Origin: Dehalococcoidales bacterium
GTDB taxonomy: Bacteria > Chloroflexota > Dehalococcoidia > Dehalococcoidales > UBA2162
Length of the DNA: 64,000 bases
Assembly (NCBI GenBank): GCA_016932435.1
Contig: JAFGCW010000060.1
Location: 32,077-96,076, forward strand
Direction: 5' to 3'
Shown here: positions 25,161 to 34,793 of the stretch, piece by piece
How the letters are laid out: each line of letters begins with the position of its first letter
Numbering within the stretch: the stretch's first letter is position 1
Notes under the pieces: model-generated
Database searches by the model: none
The model's input: only the letters and a program-made list of their open reading frames with translations
What the model was told of the DNA's origin: nothing
Translations under genes and position numbers: made by a program

Positions 25161-26480
25161 TTGATTAACCGTAAGAAATTCTCCGAGATATTTCCCGGCT
25201 GGTGGTTGAATATAGTCACCGGATTGTATTCAGGATTGGGTCATGGTTTCTATGGTTATGGCGTATCCGTTCTCTTCAAGCCGCTTTCAATCGATCTGGG
25301 ATTAAATCGTGCCGGGACTGCCTGGGCGACCGGGATCGGCAGGCTGCAGGGAAGCGCTGAAGCACCTATAACGGGATGGCTTTCCGACCGATTCGGACCA
25401 AAGTGGGTGATTGTTACCGGCACTTTTATCGCGGCTTCAGGACTTCTTTTAATGTACTTTATTCGCTCTGCCTGGGCGTATTATCTGGTCTGGGGAGTCA
25501 TTACTGCGATAGGGATAAACCTTGCACTTACAATAGCTGTGGATAAAGCTCTCACTGACTGGTTCATCCGAAAAAGAGGGCTTGCTCTTGGAATAAGGTT
25601 CGTGATTATTGGAGGATGTGGAGTCATTGTTCTACCGATAATATCATGGCTTGTTACTACCTATGACTGGCGAGTTACGTGTATGATATGGGCGCTGGTG
25701 ATGTTTACCGGTGTTCCGATGATGTGGCGATTCGTAAAACAAAAACGTCCCGAGTATTACGGGCTTTTACCGGATGGAGTCAAGGTAGAATCGGATCAGC
25801 GTATGGATCTTGATGCCATGATAGACCGGGGTGTCGAATACGCCGCTGAATATGATGAAACAGAATTCACTCTCAGACAGGCGTTGAAAACACCAGCTTA
25901 CTGGTTGATAACGATTTCCTGGATTTTTGCCATGGTCGTCGCCGGTGCGATTAATACCCATTGTATTCCGTTACTGACAGACATGGGGATAGATGACAAT
26001 GTTGCCAGTGGAATGATGGCGATGATGGTGTTTTTCACCATTCCGGCACGATTTGCAGCCGGTGTATTGGCAGACAGGGTAAGGAAAGACCGGCTGCAGT
26101 TCCTTGTAGCCGGTACTTTTTTACTCCAGGCTCTGGGTATCGGGATATTTCTATTACATCAGAGTGTGGTTACCGTCTATGTGTTCCTGGTACTCTACGG
26201 ATTCGGAAGCGGCGGTCCGGCACCTCTACGCCTGACAATAGGAGGAAGGTTCTTCGGGCGTAAAGCTTTTGCGTCCATACAGGGGACTTCGATGGTAATG
26301 ACAGCGCCTGTAGCGCTTCTTTCACCTGTATATGCCGGGTGGGTATACGATAACACAGGCAGTTATCTACCGGCGTTTACAACATTCGTGGTGATGATCT
26401 TGATTGCGGCTGTCCTGATGTCTTTGATGCGACCGCCGAAAGCACCTGACCAGGTTACGGATATCCGAAAGTTTCTCTAG
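25161..26480 (+). CDS. MFS transporter (monocarboxylate/oxalate-formate-like)
   Basis: A 439-residue major facilitator with 12 predicted helices. The loop motif between helices 2 and 3 is GWLSDRFGPKWV, and the central loop between helices 6 and 7 contains KRPEYYGLLPDG, as in its paralogue at 40552-41799 (RPEEYGMLPDG). The phrases resemble the oxalate/formate and monocarboxylate group of MFS proteins. TTG 25161 is used as start with AGAGGG upstream. The substrate is unknown. Confidence 0.88.
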   Translation: MINRKKFSEIFPGWWLNIVTGLYSGLGHGFYGYGVSVLFKPLSIDLGLNRAGTAWATGIGRLQGSAEAPITGWLSDRFGPKWVIVTGTFIAASGLLLMYFIRSAWAYYLVWGVITAIGINLALTIAVDKALTDWFIRKRGLALGIRFVIIGGCGVIVLPIISWLVTTYDWRVTCMIWALVMFTGVPMMWRFVKQKRPEYYGLLPDGVKVESDQRMDLDAMIDRGVEYAAEYDETEFTLRQALKTPAYWLITISWIFAMVVAGAINTHCIPLLTDMGIDDNVASGMMAMMVFFTIPARFAAGVLADRVRKDRLQFLVAGTFLLQALGIGIFLLHQSVVTVYVFLVLYGFGSGGPAPLRLTIGGRFFGRKAFASIQGTSMVMTAPVALLSPVYAGWVYDNTGSYLPAFTTFVVMILIAAVLMSLMRPPKAPDQVTDIRKFL

Positions 26481-26481
26481 G

Positions 26482-27114
26482 CTAATAATCCAGCAGGTAA
26501 ACCTGTGTTACCAGTGGAATGTTTGACTTGGTGAAATTGAGTTTCGGCTGGGATTCAACGTCCTTGATTCCCATTTCGTTTAGAAACTTGTCGACAGGAG
26601 CTAATTCACGTTTTATTGCGTCGGTCTTGTAGTGCATAGGAATTATCACTTTTGGCTCCAGTTGACGAACTATTTCAGCGGCTCCAACGGCATCGATCGT
26701 AGATACTCCGCCAACCGGAACCAGCAGTATATCGATGTTATCCAGTTCTTCAGCTTGATTAATGGACAGCGTGTGACCCAGGTCACCAAGGTGACAAATG
26801 GTCATCTCATCGATTTCCAACAGGTAGATGGTATTTTTACCCCTCTTTTGTCCTTTATTTTCATCATGATAAGAGGGCATGCCAATGATGAGAACGCCGC
26901 TTATTTCATATTCGCCGGGTCCGGTGACAACTTTCGGTTCGCCGCCGATAGCTTCGATGTTGGCATGACCGGGATGTTGATGACTGACGGTAACAACGTT
27001 CGCACTAGTCTTGCCCAGAGTGTAACCAAGATCCGCTGAATATGGATCAGTGATTACCGTAGCACGACTTCCCTTGAGTCTGAAGCAGGAGTGTCCTAAC
27101 CAGTTGATTTCCAT
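26482..27114 (-). CDS. MBL-fold metal-dependent hydrolase (UPF0173-like)
   Basis: Beta-lactamase-fold hydrolase (210 aa). ATG 27114, giving MEINWLGHSCFRLKG, matches the typical family start; the longer frame to 27237 adds an atypical N-terminus. Metal-site residues include the motif VSHQHPGHAN (a variant of HxHxDH, with Pro-Gly before the last His), CHLGDLGHT and IPMHYKTD. It is a short member of the group that includes the YtkL/UlaG-like enzymes. The substrate is unknown. It is transcribed away from hrcA. Confidence 0.85.
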   Translation of the reverse strand: MEINWLGHSCFRLKGSRATVITDPYSADLGYTLGKTSANVVTVSHQHPGHANIEAIGGEPKVVTGPGEYEISGVLIIGMPSYHDENKGQKRGKNTIYLLEIDEMTICHLGDLGHTLSINQAEELDNIDILLVPVGGVSTIDAVGAAEIVRQLEPKVIIPMHYKTDAIKRELAPVDKFLNEMGIKDVESQPKLNFTKSNIPLVTQVYLLDY

Positions 27115-27259
27115 ATTTTCAAGCCTAAATATAGCATAGAGAGAGCTTTTGGTCAATTGAAAAACGATTGCTGTTACTAGTTCAAGCACATACTGTGATA
27201 ATCCGGGATAATTGTGACTGATTCTCTTGACAATCACCTCCAGACATGATAAAAAAGAA

Positions 27260-27286
27260 TTAGCAGTCTAATGCTTAGATTGCTAA
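27260..27286 (+). promoter_or_regulatory. CIRCE-like HrcA operator
   Basis: TTAGCAGTC, 9-base spacer, GATTGCTAA: the same arm length and spacer as the CIRCE element (TTAGCACTC-N9-GAGTGCTAA), with one mismatch between arms. It lies 16 bases before the hrcA start and should let HrcA repress its own operon. Confidence 0.85.
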
Positions 27287-27301
27287 TGGAGGTGATTTGA
27301 G

Positions 27302-28348
27302 ATGCTGTCTCCGCGATCAGAGGCAATACTTAAATCAATAGTAGCTCAGTATATCGTTAAGGCAACACCGGTATCATCCGGGAGTATTACCAGTGATTCT
27401 GAACTTAAAGTCAGCTCGGCTACTATCCGCAATGAAATGGTAAACCTGGAAAAAGAAGGGTATATTATTCGTCCTCACCATTCTTCCGGAAGTGTTCCAC
27501 TGGATAAGGGATACAGAATATACGTGGATACCCTGGATGAAATAAAACTTCCGGCGACTGAGCAGCGTATGATAAACCATCTGTTTCATCAAGTTGAGGG
27601 AGAACTGGACGGTTGGTTGAATCTCGCGGCTACTCTCCTTTCACAGATGGTACAGAATGTTGCTCTGGTGACTAAACCCAAGACAGAAGCATGCCAGTTA
27701 AAACACCTGGAAGTAATAAGTCTTCAGGATTCTCTGGCGTTGCTGATTATTGTATTTCAGGGCGCTAAAGTCAGGCAACAATTAATCGAATTTGAAGATA
27801 ATATTACTCAAGAGGAACTGAGATCAACAGCAGGAAAACTGAATGATACGTTTACAGGTTTTACAAAGTCGGAAATATCGAAGACAAAAGAAGTATTATC
27901 ACCTGTAGAAAAGAAAATTATCGATTACCTGCTGAAAGAGATGGAAGCGGAAGATAACCGACAGTATGTGGAATCATACCTTGACGGGTTGCATTATACG
28001 CTGAATCAGCCGGAACTTGCCCATAATTACGGACAGGCTTTAAATCTGATGGAATTAGTAGAACAGCGTCACCTTGTAAAAAGTATTATCCCTTCGAAGA
28101 TAAAGGGGCATGGCGTTCAGGTAGTAATTGGGAAGGAAAATGAGACGGAATCGGTCCATGACTATAGCGTTGTTATCAGTGAGTATGGGCTGCCTGGAGA
28201 GGCAACAGGAACTATTAGCGTGGTCGGACCGACACGAATGCAATATGCCCGTACGATATCTACTGTAGGGTATCTATCCCTGATACTTAACCTGCTTGTC
28301 GCGAAATTATACGGAAAAGAGATTCCTGTTGAATTTATTCCTGACTAA
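27302..28348 (+). CDS. hrcA: Heat-inducible transcription repressor HrcA
   Basis: Repressor of heat-shock genes that binds the operator just upstream (348 aa). The N-terminal winged helix includes VAQYIVKATPVSSGSIT and SSATIRNEMVNLEKEGYI; the C-terminal part ends with TRMQYARTISTVGYLSLILNLL, typical of HrcA. ATG 27302 has GGAGGTGA 6 bases upstream. It leads the operon hrcA-grpE-dnaK-dnaJ. Confidence 0.96.
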   Translation: MLSPRSEAILKSIVAQYIVKATPVSSGSITSDSELKVSSATIRNEMVNLEKEGYIIRPHHSSGSVPLDKGYRIYVDTLDEIKLPATEQRMINHLFHQVEGELDGWLNLAATLLSQMVQNVALVTKPKTEACQLKHLEVISLQDSLALLIIVFQGAKVRQQLIEFEDNITQEELRSTAGKLNDTFTGFTKSEISKTKEVLSPVEKKIIDYLLKEMEAEDNRQYVESYLDGLHYTLNQPELAHNYGQALNLMELVEQRHLVKSIIPSKIKGHGVQVVIGKENETESVHDYSVVISEYGLPGEATGTISVVGPTRMQYARTISTVGYLSLILNLLVAKLYGKEIPVEFIPD

Positions 28349-28369
28349 GAGACCAGTAAATGCGGGGAG

Positions 28370-28915
28370 ATGATGGAAGAAGAGACCACTAATGAAAATA
28401 ACTCGCAGGATGATGTTTTGGACAGTGTTGAAGAAGGAGATGAGGAGGTCCTGAAACAGAGCCTGGTTGAAGAAAAATCGAAAGCTGAAGAATATCTGAC
28501 TAACTGGCAGAGATCCCAGGCTGATTTTATTAATTATAAACGGCGCAGTGAGAAAGAAAAAGAAGAACTCGGAGAGTATTCCAGAGCTGCAATCGTTCAA
28601 TGTATTCTACCTATACTGGATGATTTTGAAAGGGCTATATCCGCTGTACCGGATCAGGAAATCGATTCTAGTTGGGTAGAAGGCGTCAGAATGATTGAAA
28701 GAAAATTACGAACGATTTTAGAGTCAGAAGGCCTTTCATGTATTGAAGCTATCGGTGAACCTTTTGATCCTTATCAGCATGAAGCGGTTCGTCAGGATAG
28801 TGGAGATGAAGGTATTGTGCTGGATGAGGTGCAGAAAGGATATAAGTTCAATGATAAGGTTATCCGTGCCAGCCAGGTGGTGGTTGGGAATGGAGAAGAG
28901 GAAGTAAACGATTAA
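28370..28915 (+). CDS. grpE: Nucleotide exchange factor GrpE
   Basis: DnaK co-chaperone (181 aa). An acidic disordered N-terminus (1-35) leads to a long coiled coil (LTNWQRSQADFINYKRRSEKEKEE) and the beta-domain with YQHEAVRQ and VLDEVQKGYKFNDKVIRASQVVVG. Two adjacent ATG codons (28370, 28373) are possible starts. It lies 21 bases after hrcA. Confidence 0.96.
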   Translation: MMEEETTNENNSQDDVLDSVEEGDEEVLKQSLVEEKSKAEEYLTNWQRSQADFINYKRRSEKEKEELGEYSRAAIVQCILPILDDFERAISAVPDQEIDSSWVEGVRMIERKLRTILESEGLSCIEAIGEPFDPYQHEAVRQDSGDEGIVLDEVQKGYKFNDKVIRASQVVVGNGEEEVND

Positions 28916-28975
28916 TACAGGAGATTCTGTCCGGAATTTCCGGGTAGAGACTTGCAGGATAGAGGAGGTAAAGGA

Positions 28976-30871
28976 ATGGCTAAAGTAATTGGAATTGATC
29001 TTGGCACTACATTTTCGGCGGTAGCCGTAATGGAGGGTGGCGAACCTGCTATTATACCTAATGCCGAAGGTGGAAGAACAACGCCATCTTACGTAGCAGT
29101 CAGTAAAAGTGGCGAAAGACTTGTTGGTACGGTAGCAAAACGTCAATCCATAACAAATCCGGATAATACTATATTCAGCGTAAAACGTCTGATGGGACGG
29201 AAATTCGACGAACCATCGGTAGAATATGATCGAAAACTACTGCCGTTTCAATTAACTAAAGCCGATAATGGTGACGCCCGGGTGAAGATGGGTGATAAGG
29301 ATTACAGTCCACCCGAAATATCGGCCATGATCTTACAGAAACTCAAAACAGACGCCGAATCTTATCTGGGTGAAAAAGTTACAGAAGCAGTAATTACCGT
29401 ACCGGCGTATTTTAATGACAGCCAGCGCCAGGCGACAAAGGATGCCGGCAAGATTGCCGGTCTCGAGGTACTGCGTATAGTAAACGAACCTACGGCTGCT
29501 GCGCTTGCCTACGGACTGGACAAGAAAGCAGATGAGACGATTGCGGTTTATGACCTTGGTGGTGGTACTTTCGATATATCAATACTTGAACTTGGAGAGG
29601 GTACTTTCCAGGTGAAATCTACCAACGGTGATACACACCTTGGTGGTGATGATTTCGATCAACGCGTGATGGACTGGTTGTGTGCCGAGTTCAAGAGAGA
29701 GCAGGGTATCGATCTCAAGCAGGACAAGATGGCGTTACAGCGCTTAAAAGAAGCCGCAGAGAAAGCCAAATGCGAGTTATCCACCGTACAGCAGACTGAA
29801 ATTAGCCTGCCGTTTATTACTGCGGATGCCGATGGACCGAAACACTTGAATATAAATCTCACCAGATCCAAGCTGGAACAGCTTGTTATGGACTTGGTAG
29901 ATCGGTCATTAGAACCATGCCGTGCTGCTCTTAAAGACGCCGGTAAGACGGCGGCACAGATAGACGAAGTAATTCTTGTCGGTGGTCAGACAAGGATGCC
30001 GCTGGTACAGCAGAAGGTCACTGAATTATTTGCTAAAGAACCTCACAAGGGTGTCAATCCGGATGAGGTAGTTGCCGTGGGTGCTGCGATTCAGGCTGGC
30101 GTGTTAAAAGGTGAGGTAAAGGATGTATTGTTACTCGATGTAACACCACTGACACTGGGAATAGAAACCCTTGGTGGAGTAGCCACACCGCTGATACCGC
30201 GTAATACCACGATTCCCACATCAAAGAGTCAGATATTCAGTACGGCGGCCGACAATCAGCCCAGTGTTGAAATCCATGTAGTACAGGGTGAAAGACCGAT
30301 GGCGGCCGATAATCGGACTCTGGGGCGATTCATGCTGGACGGTATACTCCCTGCGCCGAGAGGACTTCCTCAGATCGAGGTAAGTTTTGATATGGATGCG
30401 AACGGTATTCTAAGCGTCAGAGCTCACGATAAAGGGACAGGCAAGGAACAGAAGATAACTATCACTGCCTCAAGTGGACTTGAAAAAGATGAGATCGAGA
30501 AAATGCAGAAGGAAGCTGAAACACACGCTGCCGAAGATGAGAAACAGCGTGATAAGATAGAGACTTTCAATACTGCTGATACGCTTGTATACTCTGTTGA
30601 GAAGACTCTGAGAGAAAACAAGGACAAAATACCAGCCGACCTTAATACTGATGTCGAAGAAAAGGTAAAGGCTGTAAGAGATGCCTTAACTGCCCAGGAC
30701 GTAGATGCAGTTAAGCAAGCCACTCAGGACTTGAATTCTGCAATGCAGAAGATAGGTGAAGCTGTCTACCAGCAGCAGTCACCTCCACCGGAAGGAGAAA
30801 CACCGCCTGATGATCAGCCGCCTGCTGATGACGGAGAAGGAACTGTGGAAGGAGAATTCCGCGAGGTTTAA
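28976..30871 (+). CDS. dnaK: Chaperone DnaK (Hsp70)
   Basis: Hsp70 chaperone (631 aa). ATG 28976 ([18 protein letters not shown]) has GAGGAGG upstream; the ATG at 28952 is not needed. The ATPase domain has [37 protein letters not shown] and [14 protein letters not shown]. The substrate domain follows [14 protein letters not shown]. The C-terminal tail is acidic and Pro-rich ([18 protein letters not shown]), longer and more Pro-rich than the E. coli tail. Confidence 0.97.
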   Translation: MAKVIGIDLGTTFSAVAVMEGGEPAIIPNAEGGRTTPSYVAVSKSGERLVGTVAKRQSITNPDNTIFSVKRLMGRKFDEPSVEYDRKLLPFQLTKADNGDARVKMGDKDYSPPEISAMILQKLKTDAESYLGEKVTEAVITVPAYFNDSQRQATKDAGKIAGLEVLRIVNEPTAAALAYGLDKKADETIAVYDLGGGTFDISILELGEGTFQVKSTNGDTHLGGDDFDQRVMDWLCAEFKREQGIDLKQDKMALQRLKEAAEKAKCELSTVQQTEISLPFITADADGPKHLNINLTRSKLEQLVMDLVDRSLEPCRAALKDAGKTAAQIDEVILVGGQTRMPLVQQKVTELFAKEPHKGVNPDEVVAVGAAIQAGVLKGEVKDVLLLDVTPLTLGIETLGGVATPLIPRNTTIPTSKSQIFSTAADNQPSVEIHVVQGERPMAADNRTLGRFMLDGILPAPRGLPQIEVSFDMDANGILSVRAHDKGTGKEQKITITASSGLEKDEIEKMQKEAETHAAEDEKQRDKIETFNTADTLVYSVEKTLRENKDKIPADLNTDVEEKVKAVRDALTAQDVDAVKQATQDLNSAMQKIGEAVYQQQSPPPEGETPPDDQPPADDGEGTVEGEFREV

Positions 30872-30880
30872 TACTATACC

Positions 30881-31957
30881 ATGGCTTCTAAACAAGATTA
30901 CTACGACGTACTTGGAATAAACAGGGATGCTTCCGATAGCGAGATAAAAACCGCTTATCGGAAGCTCGCTTTTCAATATCATCCCGACAGGAACCACGAA
31001 GCGGGTTCGGAAGATAAGTTTAAGGAAGTCAATGAAGCGTATGAAGTTCTTTCGAATCAGCAAAAGAGGGACGCTTATGATCGGTTTGGTCATAGCGGTG
31101 ACAACATCTTCGGACAGGATTTCGACGGATTTGGTTTTGATGGTGTAGGAAGCATATTCGATGCTTTCTTCGGTGGAAGAACAACTACTTCAACCCGTCA
31201 GGCACCTCAGAAAGGATCCGATCTTCAGTGTAATGTCTCCATCACTCTGGAAGAAGCTGCTTTTGGAGTAGAGAAGGAATTGAATATCTCACGGATAGAA
31301 TTTTGCTCGCAATGCCATGGAGTTGGAAGTCGCCCGGGTAGTCAACCCGAACAGTGTACGGAGTGTAATGGCTCCGGTCAGATACGCAGAGTCCAGCAGA
31401 GTATATTTGGCCGTTTCACAAACGTAACCACGTGCCCACGATGCCGAGGCGAGGGTAGTGTGATTACCGATCCATGTTCCGGCTGCCGGGGCACCGGGAA
31501 AGAGAAGTTCCAGCGTAGCATTATGGTTAATATTCCTGCTGGAGTGGATAACGGATCAAGGATACGATTATCCGGCGAAGGAAACGTAGGAGCCAGAGGT
31601 GGGCATACCGGAAACTTGTATGTAAACTTGAGCCTACGAGAACATGAGTTTTTTATTCGTGAAGACGACGATATTGTATACGAATTACCGCTTAATGTTG
31701 CGCAAGCCGCCCTCGGAACCGAAGTAGAGATTCCTACTCTCCATGGTGATGTTAAACTGAAAGTGCCAGCCGGAACACAGACCGGACACATCTTTCAATT
31801 AAAAAATAAAGGCATACCGCATCTACGCGGCAGGGGACAGGGTAATCAACTGGTAGTTCTCAAGGTACTTACACCGGAATCTCTTACGAAAAAACAACGC
31901 CAGCTCTTCGAAGAACTGGCTAAAGAAATGGGTGGTTCCAAAAAGAAAAAGAAATAA
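30881..31957 (+). CDS. dnaJ: Chaperone DnaJ (Hsp40)
   Basis: DnaK partner (358 aa). The J-domain (1-68) has the HPD triad in FQYHPDRN. A short Gly/Phe region follows (FGFDGVGSIFDAFFGG). The zinc domain carries four CxxCxGxG repeats: CSQCHGVG, CTECNGSG, CPRCRGEG and CSGCRGTG. The C-terminal peptide-binding domain is complete and ends in a Lys run. It starts 10 bases after dnaK. Confidence 0.97.
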   Translation: MASKQDYYDVLGINRDASDSEIKTAYRKLAFQYHPDRNHEAGSEDKFKEVNEAYEVLSNQQKRDAYDRFGHSGDNIFGQDFDGFGFDGVGSIFDAFFGGRTTTSTRQAPQKGSDLQCNVSITLEEAAFGVEKELNISRIEFCSQCHGVGSRPGSQPEQCTECNGSGQIRRVQQSIFGRFTNVTTCPRCRGEGSVITDPCSGCRGTGKEKFQRSIMVNIPAGVDNGSRIRLSGEGNVGARGGHTGNLYVNLSLREHEFFIREDDDIVYELPLNVAQAALGTEVEIPTLHGDVKLKVPAGTQTGHIFQLKNKGIPHLRGRGQGNQLVVLKVLTPESLTKKQRQLFEELAKEMGGSKKKKK

Positions 31958-31969
31958 CTGATTAAAGAA

Positions 31970-32659
31970 TTACTCAGCAATTTCTTTAGATAATTCTGAA
32001 TTTACAGGTTTAGCTTTTTCACCGAGTCTGCGTTCTTTACCGGATAATAGCCTGGCTATATTTTCCCTGTGCATAATGACGATTAATACAGTGCCTAACA
32101 GTGTGTATATTAAATACTCAAGCGGAAAACCGTTAAATATGGTCAATGGTATCAATATACTGTAAGTGCCGACCACACCGGCTATGGAACCGAGTGACGC
32201 GAATCTCGTCAAGCCTGCGCCAATGATGAAAACCTCGCTTCCAAATAAAGCCGCGACGGGACAGAGAGCTACCAGTCCGCCGAAGAATGTGGCCACACCT
32301 CTTCCCCCCTTGAAACCAAGGAAGATAGACCAGTTGTGTCCTACTATAGAAGCCAGGGCTGCTAATACCTGAGCAACAAGAAGTCCCAGCCCAAAATTAT
32401 CGCCTATAACCAGGTAGTTTCTGCCGACAATTAAGCCTGCGAATATAACCGCTAAGGCTCCCTTCAGGATATCCAAGAAAAGTACCAGGGCAGCAGCTTT
32501 TTTCCCTGCTGTCCTTAAAACATTCGTCGCACCAATTTTCCCGCTGCCGTATTCTCTGACATCAACTTTTGAAAAGAGTTTACTGACCATTACCCCCGAA
32601 GGTATGGAACCTACAAGGTAACCGACTATAATAACAGCGACGAACTGCAGGATTATCAT
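31970..32659 (-). CDS. plsY: Acyl-phosphate:glycerol-3-phosphate acyltransferase PlsY
   Basis: First acyl transfer of phospholipid synthesis, using acyl phosphate, in the membrane (229 aa). Family signatures are GSIPSGVMVSKLF (17-29), REYGSGKIGATNVLRT and FLGFKGGRGVATFFG, with five to seven membrane helices. The C-terminus has a longer basic tail than E. coli PlsY. Its start overlaps the der stop (ATGA), so the two are translationally coupled. The presence of PlsY indicates ester-linked bacterial lipids. Confidence 0.95.
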   Translation of the reverse strand: MIILQFVAVIIVGYLVGSIPSGVMVSKLFSKVDVREYGSGKIGATNVLRTAGKKAAALVLFLDILKGALAVIFAGLIVGRNYLVIGDNFGLGLLVAQVLAALASIVGHNWSIFLGFKGGRGVATFFGGLVALCPVAALFGSEVFIIGAGLTRFASLGSIAGVVGTYSILIPLTIFNGFPLEYLIYTLLGTVLIVIMHRENIARLLSGKERRLGEKAKPVNSELSKEIAE

Positions 32660-33969
32660 GATTCTCCCCTCGTCTTAAAAATAAGTCTAAGTGGAGTGCC
32701 GGTAAACCCGAATGTCTGGCGGAGTTTATTCTCTAAATAGCGTTGATAAGAAAAATGAATCAGTTTTTTATCGTTGATAAAAAACACGAACGTAGGGGGA
32801 TTCACGTCGGCTTGCGTAGCATAAAGGATTTTGAGTCTTTTACGACCGATTCTGGGCAGGTTATGAGATGCTACCGCCTGCTGTATTACATTGTTGACGG
32901 TAGCCGTGGATAATCTCTTCAGCCTTTCCTGATATACCTGTTGTACCTGGGGCATAATCTTGGTTACCCCCTGTCCATTTTTAGCCGAAGTATATACTAT
33001 GGGAGCGTAGGGGATAAAATTCAGCTGGCTTCTTATATAGTTATTCCATTCAGTTTTATTCTTTTCCTGGGTGAGATCCCACTTGTTTACTATTAGAATG
33101 ATCCCCTTTGCCATCTGGTGGATATATCCACCTATATGCACATCCTGTGCTGTAAATGGCTCATTCGCATCCACTACAAGTAACGCTATATCAGCCCGAT
33201 CTATGGCTCTCAGGGAACGTATTACGCTGTATTTATTTACTCCGGTCCCCTGACGGCCCCTCCTCTTGATACCGGCTGTATCTATAAGTAACACACTCTG
33301 TCCCTTATAGTCAAGTAACGTGTCTATTGCGTCACGTGTAGTGCCGGGTGTATCGTCGACTATGACCCTCTGTTCACCGAGAAGGGCGTTCAAAAGCGCT
33401 GACTTACCCACATTAGGTCTGCCGACTATAGCTACCTTGATAGATTCACTCTCATCTTCAAAGGAAGTTTGCGCAGGAAGCAGCGATACAATGATATCCA
33501 GTAAGTCAGCAGTACCGCGACCGTGATGGGCGGAGACGGCAATCGGATCGCCGATCCCGAGTTCGTAAAAATCAACGATATCACCTTCGATCTTGTTATT
33601 ATCTGCTTTATTTGCAGCCAAAATCACCGGTTTACTGGTCCGCCGAAGCATATCGGCTATATCTTTATCCAGAGATGTTACACCATCCCGAATGTCTACC
33701 ATGAAAACGATTACATCAGCTTCTCCGATAGCCGTATTGGCCTGGTCTTTTACCCCCTGGGCGATGGAGCCATCAGGTTTTGACTCCAGTCCACCGGTGT
33801 CGACCAGTGTGAATTCGGTATCCTGCCAGGAAATAGTAGTAAGTACCCGATCACGCGTTGTGCCAGGCAGGTCCTCGATAATCGCTATTTGTTTACCGGC
33901 CAGTCGGTTCAGCATAGTGGATTTTCCGACATTCTGTCTGCCGATAAGTGCTACAACGGGTTTTGTCAT
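32656..33969 (-). CDS. der: Ribosome-assembly GTPase Der (EngA)
   Basis: Double-GTPase needed for 50S ribosome assembly (437 aa). G1 motifs are GRQNVGKST (near residue 9) and GRPNVGKSA (near 183); DTAG-type switches read VDTGGLES and IDTAGIKRRGR; base-recognition motifs are NKAD and NKWD. A KH-like domain ends the chain (TPLRLIFKTRGES). ATG 33969 fits the family start MTKPVVALIGRQNVG; an extended -10 (TGGTATACT) lies just upstream on the minus strand (33996-34004). Confidence 0.96.
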   Translation of the reverse strand: MTKPVVALIGRQNVGKSTMLNRLAGKQIAIIEDLPGTTRDRVLTTISWQDTEFTLVDTGGLESKPDGSIAQGVKDQANTAIGEADVIVFMVDIRDGVTSLDKDIADMLRRTSKPVILAANKADNNKIEGDIVDFYELGIGDPIAVSAHHGRGTADLLDIIVSLLPAQTSFEDESESIKVAIVGRPNVGKSALLNALLGEQRVIVDDTPGTTRDAIDTLLDYKGQSVLLIDTAGIKRRGRQGTGVNKYSVIRSLRAIDRADIALLVVDANEPFTAQDVHIGGYIHQMAKGIILIVNKWDLTQEKNKTEWNNYIRSQLNFIPYAPIVYTSAKNGQGVTKIMPQVQQVYQERLKRLSTATVNNVIQQAVASHNLPRIGRKRLKILYATQADVNPPTFVFFINDKKLIHFSYQRYLENKLRQTFGFTGTPLRLIFKTRGES

Positions 33970-34062
33970 AACGTTTTCTATGATCTCCTGAATACAGTAT
34001 ACCATCCATAGGGAGTAAATCTGGAATTAAGATGTGAAGATCAGCTTGAAAGCAGCGTGCTG

Positions 34063-34761
34063 CTAATACTCATATTCTTCAAAGGGTTGAACCGGCTTTC
34101 CTCCCGGGAGTATGTTGGCCAACTTTACGCTAGGCGGTTCAATTTCGGTTTCCATCACGCTTTTTAATTCCGATAATGTATCTCTGAAATTATTCACAAA
34201 GACGTTGTATTCCGATGCAAACCGGTTATAATGATCGCGTGTCGATGGAGGGAGATCAATCTTGTCGGCTATCTCATAAAACTGCTCAACGAATTCATAA
34301 TAATGATTACTCAGTATCCATAATTCGTTAAGATATACTCTCAGGTAAGTGGCGAATTTTCCGCTGTTCGTATCACTCTCGATCCTGCGGATAAAACTGT
34401 CGAACCATGTATCTATCAGTCTGGCGCACATATCACAAGAGCGTGCCCAGTCCCACAATTGGGGATCGTCAAGGTTGAACAGGGTGTCGATGATAGCAAA
34501 TATTGAAAGTGACGAGGTGCCCGTAAATCGACGACTGAAGTATCCTGCCTGCTGTCTGAGTCTCAGGGAAATTACTTCGACATGTTTTTCACTTTCTCTT
34601 ATTACCGCTACAATCAGGCCTGCGAGGAGGATAATACCCAGTATTGTACCCAGGAGCCATATGTCCCAGCTATAATTTATACCGATCAGGGCTATTGCCG
34701 TGATTAAAGCCGGAGCCCATCCCCAGATAAAAACGGTCTTTAATATTTTGATAATAGACAC
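34063..34761 (-). CDS. Hypothetical membrane-anchored helical protein
   Basis: No recognised family. GTG 34761 is set by AGGAGGG. Two N-terminal membrane helices (about 10-30 and 34-54) are followed by a soluble helical domain of about 175 residues with paired Cys in SCDMCARLIDTW and many aromatics. It is 32 bases downstream of argF and on the same strand, so probably co-transcribed. Nothing ties it to arginine synthesis. Confidence 0.65.
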   Translation of the reverse strand: MSIIKILKTVFIWGWAPALITAIALIGINYSWDIWLLGTILGIILLAGLIVAVIRESEKHVEVISLRLRQQAGYFSRRFTGTSSLSIFAIIDTLFNLDDPQLWDWARSCDMCARLIDTWFDSFIRRIESDTNSGKFATYLRVYLNELWILSNHYYEFVEQFYEIADKIDLPPSTRDHYNRFASEYNVFVNNFRDTLSELKSVMETEIEPPSVKLANILPGGKPVQPFEEYEY

Positions 34762-34793
34762 CGTTCCCTCCTGCTTTTTATGCCGTTAATCCC

